28,837 bases of DNA. Origin: CAZVCJ01 sp964625745 (GTDB lineage Bacteria > Chloroflexota > Anaerolineae > VGOG01). The notes under the pieces are model-generated. The model saw only the letters and a list, made by a program, of their open reading frames with translations. It did not search any database and was not told where the DNA came from. Position 1 is the first letter of the stretch. Each line of letters starts with the position of its first letter. Positions 23,757 to 28,837 of this stretch are shown here, in pieces. Location of the stretch: positions 1-28,837 of the forward strand of contig CAZVCJ010000041.1 of the NCBI GenBank assembly GCA_964625745.1, read 5' to 3'. The position numbers were made by a program, and so were the translations under genes.

Positions 23757-24919
23757 TGCCTGGTTTCAGAGTCGCTCTGCTCTATAACCTGAAGCACAAC
23801 GCTACTGCGGAACCCGGTGCTCCGCCCGACGCCTTGGCCGAGTACGACTCCGTTGAGACAGTCCAGGCCCTCGAGGATGCCCTGCGGGCCAGCGGCCACC
23901 AGGTGATTCCCCTGGAGGGAGACAAGACGCTGTTGGATACCATCCGCCAGGCCGAGCCCGATATCGCCTTCAACATCTGTGAAGGACATCGGGGCGATGC
24001 CCGGGAATCTCAGGTGCCGGCCCTGCTGGAGATGCTGGGCATCCCCTACACGGGCTCCAAAATCCTGGCTCACGCCATCTCGCTGGACAAAGCCATGGCC
24101 AAGCGGGTGTGGCGGGACTGCGGCCTGCCCACTGCACCCTTCCAGGTCTTCCATCGTGGAGATGAGCCGCTGGACGAGCAGCTCACCTTTCCCCTGTTTG
24201 TCAAGCCGGTGCGAGAAGGCACGGGGATGGGGATTAATGGCCGCTCCGTCGTCCACGACGAGGCCGCCCTGCGGGAGCAAGTGGGCTGGGTGATCCAGAC
24301 CTATCGCCAGCCGGCCCTGGTGGAGGGCTACCTGCCGGGGCGAGAGTTCACGGTGGGGCTTATCGGCAACACCCTGGCCCCTGGGCAACACCGAGGGAAC
24401 GGTCTGTACGACGAACGGGGCTTCCACCTCTTCCCGGTGCTGGAGATTGACTCCAATGTAGGTGCCGGTCAGGGATTGTACAACGCCGAGGCCAAGTCCT
24501 ACTACCCTGGAGAGGGAGGAGCGCCCCTCTATCTCTGTCCGGCGGACATACCTCCGCACCTGGAGGCCGAGCTGAAGCGTTTGGCCGTAGCGGCCTTCGA
24601 GACCATCGGCGCCCTGGACGTGGCGCGGGTGGACTTCCGGCTGGGAGCTGATGGCCAACCCTACCTCATAGAGATCAACACCCTGCCGGGCCTGAACCCG
24701 ACGGTGAGCGACCTGTGTATCATGGCCCGCGCTGAGGGGGTGCATTACACAGAACTGATCAACGAGATCGTGAACCTGGCGGTGGATCGCTATGGGTTGG
24801 CCATTTCTGCGTTGGTGAGTAGACAAGTCTGGGAGTGGAGAGGTATTCCTCTTCTCAGTACCCCGGTAGCTCTGCGCCCCAGCGTAGAAGTTCGTACTGC
24901 ATACTCAGGAGGGGAATGA
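23756..24919 (+). CDS. D-Ala-D-Ala ligase-like ATP-grasp enzyme, first copy
   Basis: 387 residues of the ATP-grasp fold resembling D-alanine-D-alanine ligase. Visible are CEGHRGDARESQVPALLE in the N-terminal domain, IPYTGS, the FVKPVREGTGMGI ATP-binding strand-loop, and VDFRLG followed by LIEINTLPGL for Mg2+ and phosphate binding. Such enzymes activate a carboxylate as an acyl-phosphate and join it to an amine. It is unlikely to be the cell-wall Ddl, because it is coupled to the aminomutase (TGATG overlap, CAAGGAGGTG ribosome site) and a second paralogue follows. It may join beta-lysine or another amino acid to a carrier or peptide. Specificity unknown. Confidence 0.85.
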
Positions 24920-26103
24920 TGAATGCTGAGACGGAACCCCCCGGCGTTGCTGTGCTATACAATGCCAGTGAGCAGTTGGTAAAGGGCGAGCCCCGCGATA
25001 TGCTGGCGGAGCAGGGGGTCATCGCCTGTGCCCACGCCGTGGCCGAGGCACTTGGGGTGGCCGGTCACCGGGTGGCGTTGGTGCCCATCCACTCCGATGT
25101 GGAGTTGGTGCTGGCATCGTATCCTCCCACCCGCTGGGCGGTTTTCAACCTGGGGGAAGGGCTGAAGGGGCGGCTCTTCGAGGAGGCCCGCATTGCCTGG
25201 GCTTTGGCGGCCATGGGCTACCGCTTTACCGGATCGAGAGGGGATGCCATTGCCCGCTCGACCCATAAGGGGCAGGCCAAGGCGCTATTAACTGAGGCAG
25301 GCGTGCCAACTCCACCTTGGAGGATCTTTTATGATCCGGGCGAAGTGGAGGAGTCCAGCGCTGCTGCGCTTCCCTTCCCCCTCATCGTCAAGCCGGTGGC
25401 TGAGGACGCCAGTCTGGGAGTGAGCACAGAAGCTATAGTACACACCCCAGCAGCGCTGCAAGCACGGGTGGCTTACGTGGTAGAACGTTACCGCCAGGGA
25501 GCACTGGCGGAGCAGTTCATCGCCGGACGGGAGTTCAACGTCTCGCTGTGGGGCGATCCGCCAGAAGTTTTGCCCCTGGCGGAAATAGATTTCGGCGCCT
25601 TTGCTGATCCTTTCCAGCGCATCGTCTCCTTTGCCGCCAAGTGGGAGGAGGATTCTTTTGCCTATTGCCATACCCCTGTGGTCTGCCCTGCCAGGGTGAC
25701 GCCAGTTCTCCGTGACCGCATCATGGCTACTGCCAAGCGAGCCTGGAGAGCCATCGGCTGTCGGGGCTACGCCCGGGTGGACATGCGCGTGGCTGCCGAT
25801 GGCACGCCTTACGTGGTGGAAGTCAACTGCAATCCCGACATCTCGCCCGATGCCGGCTTTTTCCGCGCCGCCCGGGCGGCCGGCTACGACTACGTGGGAA
25901 TGGCGGCTCATATCTTGAACCTGGCCTTGAGACAGTGCAATAACTATGATTACAGAAGCGAAAGAGCAAGATGGCTCACAGATTATCCATCTGACGGCCG
26001 CCGCTGGCGTTTTCAAGCCAGGCGAAGTGGCCTGCGTCCAGGAGTTGTGGGACGCTTACCTGCGACAGGGCGAAGCCAGTGGCTACGTTTTTCTGATCTA
26101 TAA
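24919..26103 (+). CDS. D-Ala-D-Ala ligase-like ATP-grasp enzyme, second copy
   Basis: About 394 residues, related to the preceding gene: LGEGLKGRLFEEARIAWALAAMG, FTGS, LIVKPVAEDASLGVS, then VDMRVA and VVEVNCNPDISPD. Alternative ATGs are at 24835 and 24916; 24919 has AGGAGG six bases upstream. The ATP-grasp domain ends near 25940, but the frame continues for about 50 more residues that are rich in Arg and Trp and match nothing in the family. This tail overlaps the GNAT gene by 158 bases in another frame. A lost stop codon or a sequencing frameshift is possible. Two ligases in series suggest two successive couplings or two cargoes. Confidence 0.8.
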   Translation: MNAETEPPGVAVLYNASEQLVKGEPRDMLAEQGVIACAHAVAEALGVAGHRVALVPIHSDVELVLASYPPTRWAVFNLGEGLKGRLFEEARIAWALAAMGYRFTGSRGDAIARSTHKGQAKALLTEAGVPTPPWRIFYDPGEVEESSAAALPFPLIVKPVAEDASLGVSTEAIVHTPAALQARVAYVVERYRQGALAEQFIAGREFNVSLWGDPPEVLPLAEIDFGAFADPFQRIVSFAAKWEEDSFAYCHTPVVCPARVTPVLRDRIMATAKRAWRAIGCRGYARVDMRVAADGTPYVVEVNCNPDISPDAGFFRAARAAGYDYVGMAAHILNLALRQCNNYDYRSERARWLTDYPSDGRRWRFQARRSGLRPGVVGRLPATGRSQWLRFSDL

Positions 26104-26473
26104 GAACGGGACCCGTTTGCAGGGTTACGCCTGCTTCGGACCCCATCCTCTAACCGAAGGGACCTTCGATCTATATTGGATTGCCGTAGACCCGCAGGCG
26201 CGAGGGCAGGGCATTGGACATGTTCTACTCACACGGGTGGAAGACGAGGTGAGGGCCCGAGGGGGCCGGATGCTGGTGGTAGAGACATCAGGCACACCGG
26301 CCTATGCTCCGGCCCGTCGCTTGTATGAATCCTGCGGCTACCGCTACGAAGCGGCGGTCCACGATTTCTATGCCCCTGGCGATGATCTCATCGTCTTTGG
26401 TAAACTCCTTGGACAGCCTTTCCCCTTACCTGCACCTCATCCCCACGAGCAAGAGTGCGTATTGGTCACCTGA
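25946..26473 (+). CDS. GNAT-family N-acetyltransferase
   Basis: 175 residues with the acetyl-CoA-binding motif QARGQGIG at 84-91 after the DLYWIAVDP strand, and a C-terminal ARRLYESCGYRYEA segment. These are typical GNAT features. It probably acetylates an amine. In methanogens and some bacteria beta-lysine is acetylated to N-epsilon-acetyl-beta-lysine by AblB; this protein is shorter than AblB as I recall it and looks like a different GNAT subgroup. It has no clear ribosome site and starts inside the end of the preceding gene, so translation is probably coupled. It is the last gene of the LysW/aminomutase operon. Confidence 0.85.
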   Translation: MITEAKEQDGSQIIHLTAAAGVFKPGEVACVQELWDAYLRQGEASGYVFLIYKNGTRLQGYACFGPHPLTEGTFDLYWIAVDPQARGQGIGHVLLTRVEDEVRARGGRMLVVETSGTPAYAPARRLYESCGYRYEAAVHDFYAPGDDLIVFGKLLGQPFPLPAPHPHEQECVLVT

Positions 26474-26477
26474 TTCA

Positions 26478-26497
26478 TCTCTCCTTCTTGGGAGAGA
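26478..26497 (+). terminator. Weak hairpin after the GNAT gene
   Basis: TCTCTCC and GGAGAGA form a seven-pair stem with a six-base loop five bases after the stop codon. No T-run follows, so it may not terminate efficiently. Confidence 0.3.
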
Positions 26498-26534
26498 ACG
26501 GTTATCAGTTAGAACGTTGCTGGTCAGATTAGTC

Positions 26535-26614
26535 GAATAGTCACGTAATCACATGGTCAGACAGTTGCGTGGTCAGCAGAAGATACGACCATGTGACCAC
26601 AGGACTACGTGACT
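26535..26614. repeat. Ten-unit 8-base periodic array with inverted symmetry
   Basis: Read in steps of eight, the units are GAATAGTC, ACGTAATC, ACATGGTC, AGACAGTT, GCGTGGTC, AGCAGAAG, ATACGACC, ATGTGACC, ACAGGACT and ACGTGACT. The left half follows NNNN-RGTC and the right half NNNN-GACY, so the two halves are reverse complements in pattern and can fold into a hairpin (AGTCACGTA against TACGTGACT, CATGGTC against GACCATG). It sits 22 bases before the ATG of the secreted protein gene. It is not a CRISPR array. Function unknown. Confidence 0.7.
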
Positions 26615-26636
26615 AATGTGCCGATGGAGGTGTGAC

Positions 26637-28454
26637 ATGACAAGCCAAGTGAGATTCTCCAACAAGCGATGGATGTGGCTCCGTGCCGCTGTCATCGCGC
26701 TGACGCTACTGCTGACGATGCTGTTCCTAAACGCACCGCTAGTGCCACACTCAGCCCAAGCCGCGCCGTCGCTTCAAGACCTGAATGATCTGTGCGCGAT
26801 CCACCCACCGGAAATGCAAGTTGATACCGAGCCTCTCAGTAATCCTACCAAGGGTTGCGCTATCAAGTACCTCGTGGCTGACAAACAAAGTTACATGGGT
26901 TGGACGGACATCTACCAATTCAAGAGTTCCACAGAGGCACGCGAGTGGGTCTCCCAGTATTCCGAGGCTACGGTTGGCGACCTCCGCAGACCCACTACGG
27001 CCTATGGCGACAGCGGGTTTGAGGTGCGCGAAGGTACGGAAATAACGTCTGGTGGTGCAAAAACGAACTTCAATTTGTGGTTCAGCCGTGGCTGCTTTGG
27101 AGTTTGGGTCCTTGGCATTGAGTACGATGGGGTCACTGGCGGGGCGGCTGCCATGCGCCAGATTGCCTCCCAAGTTGACCAGCAACTGAAGACTCTGCCG
27201 CCGTGCCCGGACGCGGCAGTTCAACCCCAGCCCCCCGCTGTCGCCGGTCCCTTCTCCGTAGGATTCGTATGTGGCTACAACGAGCCGCAGTATGCTCCCG
27301 GTCAGGTCAGCTGCGCTGCCTCCACGACCAATGCCCCGCCCGATGCCGAGATTGAGTACAAGTGGTTCATGGACGGTGTCCAGCAGCCCGAAACTGGCAA
27401 CACGTTCGCGCGCGACGACCAAGGCATTGCGCCCGGCGAGCACAGCATCACGGTGTATGCGGTGGACACCCGGACGAACATCCAATCCGAGGGCGCCAGT
27501 TACCGCTTCACCAAGCCCGGCACGCCCGCTGCTCAGCCGCCTGCAGCACAGCCTCCTGCCGCGCCATCCGCAGGGCAGGTTGTGGTGAAAACCTCCTCCG
27601 GCACTACCACTGTCAACCCAAGCGAAAAGACACAGATCACACTGCGTCCCGGCGACAAGGCGGAAATAAGAGCAAAGTGCGAAAAGCTGCAAACCACAAT
27701 AGGATTGATGTCGCTTACGCGAGACGAAGGGAAGTACCTGGAGGATTCGGATTTGTACTATGTCTTCCTTTTGATCAAAATCAAATGCTCCGAACTCCTT
27801 TCCTCCGAGCCGCGCACGCTCGCTATGGCGGGACAACCTGACGGTGCGTTGTTGCCTCTTCTCTCAACCGCAGACAAGCCAGTGCAACTGAAGCTCGAAC
27901 TGCAACAGGGACCTCTGCGTGCGGAGGTGGTTCATGATTCCGTCTCGCTTGAAGTGGAAACCGCCACCACAACTGTCACCTCTGTCGGGAAAAACACCGT
28001 CGGCGTGGCGCATGATCCTAACACCGGGGCAAGCATTGTGAGTGCCTATCAAGGGACGGTCAGTATCCAGCCCAAGAACCTCGCGCTGGCACCCACCACG
28101 CTTGAAACCGGTCAGCGTGTGGAGGTGACCCAAAGCAACATCGGCGCAGTAACAACGATCAGTGCACCTGGCTCAACCACTACTGGAGCGCTTGCATTAC
28201 TCTTGTGCGGTGGCGTGCCGTTCCTCATGCTGGCAGCTTTAATCGGAGGCGTGGTGGTGTTCAGGCGCTCGCGCTCGCGTCGGGCGCGCCCGTCCCCTCC
28301 GCCGCCATCTGGCATCCCCGAACGAGGGCAGCGCCCCAGCGGCTTGCCAGAGCACGGCGTGCAACCTGGGTTATCCGCCACTTGTCCCCACTGCAAGAGT
28401 CCTGTCAGAGCGGGTGCCAAGTTCTGCAGCCAGTGCGGCAAACGCATCGCGTAA
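26637..28454 (+). CDS. Secreted, membrane-anchored protein with FecR-like domain and cytoplasmic zinc ribbon
   Basis: 605 residues. A signal peptide spans 1-42 (basic start, hydrophobic 17-31, AQA cleavage). Residues 45-200 form an unrecognised extracellular domain with several cysteines, 205-300 an Ig/PKD-like domain, 300-325 a Pro/Ala linker and 420-500 a FecR-like beta domain. A membrane helix lies at about 517-542, followed by a basic, proline-rich stretch and a zinc ribbon with CxxC at 583/586 and 597/600. The topology would put the ribbon in the cytoplasm, so signal transfer across the membrane is possible. GGAGG six bases before the ATG at 26637 decides the start. Function unknown. Confidence 0.78.
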   Translation: MTSQVRFSNKRWMWLRAAVIALTLLLTMLFLNAPLVPHSAQAAPSLQDLNDLCAIHPPEMQVDTEPLSNPTKGCAIKYLVADKQSYMGWTDIYQFKSSTEAREWVSQYSEATVGDLRRPTTAYGDSGFEVREGTEITSGGAKTNFNLWFSRGCFGVWVLGIEYDGVTGGAAAMRQIASQVDQQLKTLPPCPDAAVQPQPPAVAGPFSVGFVCGYNEPQYAPGQVSCAASTTNAPPDAEIEYKWFMDGVQQPETGNTFARDDQGIAPGEHSITVYAVDTRTNIQSEGASYRFTKPGTPAAQPPAAQPPAAPSAGQVVVKTSSGTTTVNPSEKTQITLRPGDKAEIRAKCEKLQTTIGLMSLTRDEGKYLEDSDLYYVFLLIKIKCSELLSSEPRTLAMAGQPDGALLPLLSTADKPVQLKLELQQGPLRAEVVHDSVSLEVETATTTVTSVGKNTVGVAHDPNTGASIVSAYQGTVSIQPKNLALAPTTLETGQRVEVTQSNIGAVTTISAPGSTTTGALALLLCGGVPFLMLAALIGGVVVFRRSRSRRARPSPPPPSGIPERGQRPSGLPEHGVQPGLSATCPHCKSPVRAGAKFCSQCGKRIA

Positions 28455-28758
28455 GTGGTCAGGTAGTATCGTCATCGCGGCAGTTTTCATCGTATTGGCT
28501 CCCGCTGCGATCTCGGTCGTGCAATCGCTCCTGCCCGGCTTGCGCGGCGGCGATTGCAAAGCCGTCACACCAGTTGTGACCAGCGAAGTCACAACTGGCA
28601 ACACACTCACCTGCAATTTTGGAATCGCGGACGCGGTGACGATTCGGCGGTCTCCCACAGTCGAACGACAAATCGCAGCCTACCTCGAGCAGATGTGCGG
28701 CAGCGCGATGCTGCTCCCGTTGCTCGCATTTGCGTTGATCTTGCTAAGGAGGGGCTGA
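28414..28758 (+). CDS. Small two-TM protein, start uncertain
   Basis: Up to 114 residues, overlapping the zinc-ribbon end of the preceding gene by 41 bases if the GTG at 28414 is the start. Two membrane helices, at about 17-40 and 96-112, enclose an outside-facing loop with two cysteines about 20 apart (GGDCK and TCNFG). The last cysteine lies just before the second helix. No family is recognised. No ATG is available near the start and the ribosome site is weak, so the N-terminus is doubtful. Coupling suggests it works with the anchored protein upstream. Confidence 0.5.
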   Translation: MPSSAASAANASRKWSGSIVIAAVFIVLAPAAISVVQSLLPGLRGGDCKAVTPVVTSEVTTGNTLTCNFGIADAVTIRRSPTVERQIAAYLEQMCGSAMLLPLLAFALILLRRG

Positions 28759-28760
28759 TC

Positions 28761-28837
28761 ATGCGCTTCCTCAGACGGTTGTTCGGTGAGTCCTCGAAGC
28801 CTCAGACGTTGAGATCTGAGGCAGACGCCGACATGGA
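28761..28837 (+). CDS. Start of a gene cut by the window edge
   Basis: An ATG at 28761, preceded by AAGGAGGGG, opens a frame of at least 25 codons beginning MRFLRRLFGES and running off the end. The basic N-terminus followed by polar residues suggests a soluble protein. Too little is present to identify it. Confidence 0.6.
   Translation, partial: MRFLRRLFGESSKPQTLRSEADADM

Noticed and set aside
26535..26614. Possible CRISPR array
   Set aside because: The unit is eight bases with no constant repeat of 24-40 bases and no unique spacers, and no cas gene is in the window.

Overview
The window reads as one stretch of a GC-rich bacterial chromosome. Every supported gene is on the + strand, packed with short gaps or 1-4 base stop/start overlaps. 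The gene families (KimA-type permease, LysW-like zinc ribbons, HAD-GH65 fusion, MttB-family methyltransferase without pyrrolysine) and a dispersed CTGAGCTTGTCGAAG-type repeat suggest a Chloroflexota bacterium, perhaps Anaerolineae. This is inference from gene content; no rRNA, tRNA or marker gene is present to settle it.

Layout. (a) 1-224: the tail of an unknown gene and a 71-base GC-rich palindrome. (b) 225-6083: sugar and osmotic genes, namely phosphofructokinase, an MscS channel, a HAD phosphatase/mutase-GH65 phosphorylase fusion and a uridine-kinase-like P-loop protein. The last two are visibly more AT-rich than what follows. (c) 6084-12095: four GC-rich genes for amide/peptide and methylated-amine chemistry: N-acyl-D-amino-acid deacylase, S9 peptidase, MttB-family methyltransferase and C45 Ntn hydrolase. 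The deacylase is open in frame with the upstream kinase. (d) 12115-13956: a KimA-like K+ importer. (e) 14074-16804: a good promoter and structured leader, then an MgtE-N/CBS sensor-like protein and an Nramp-related transporter with a non-canonical metal site, probably for Mg2+. (f) 16856-21434: an APC permease, a small membrane protein, a membrane-anchored universal stress protein, a NIL-domain protein and two RCK (TrkA) proteins, with a cysteine-rich gene between the RCK genes. (g) 21690-26473: two LysW-like carrier proteins, a lysine 2,3-aminomutase homologue, two D-Ala-D-Ala-ligase-like ATP-grasp enzymes and a GNAT acetyltransferase. (h) 26535-26614: an intergenic array with an 8-base period. 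(i) 26637-end: a secreted, membrane-anchored protein with a cytoplasmic zinc ribbon, a small two-TM protein and the start of a third gene.

The strongest candidate for an undescribed system is block (g). LysW proteins carry amino acids on a C-terminal glutamate during lysine, arginine and some natural-product synthesis, but the usual LysX/LysZ/LysY/LysJ/LysK partners are absent here. The partners are instead an aminomutase that keeps the residues for lysine recognition, two ATP-grasp ligases and an acetyltransferase. This predicts beta-lysine (or a related beta-amino acid) being ligated, possibly while held on a small zinc-ribbon carrier. A simpler alternative is a variant of the N-epsilon-acetyl-beta-lysine osmolyte pathway (AblA/AblB), which would fit the K+ transport, MscS and GH65 genes nearby.
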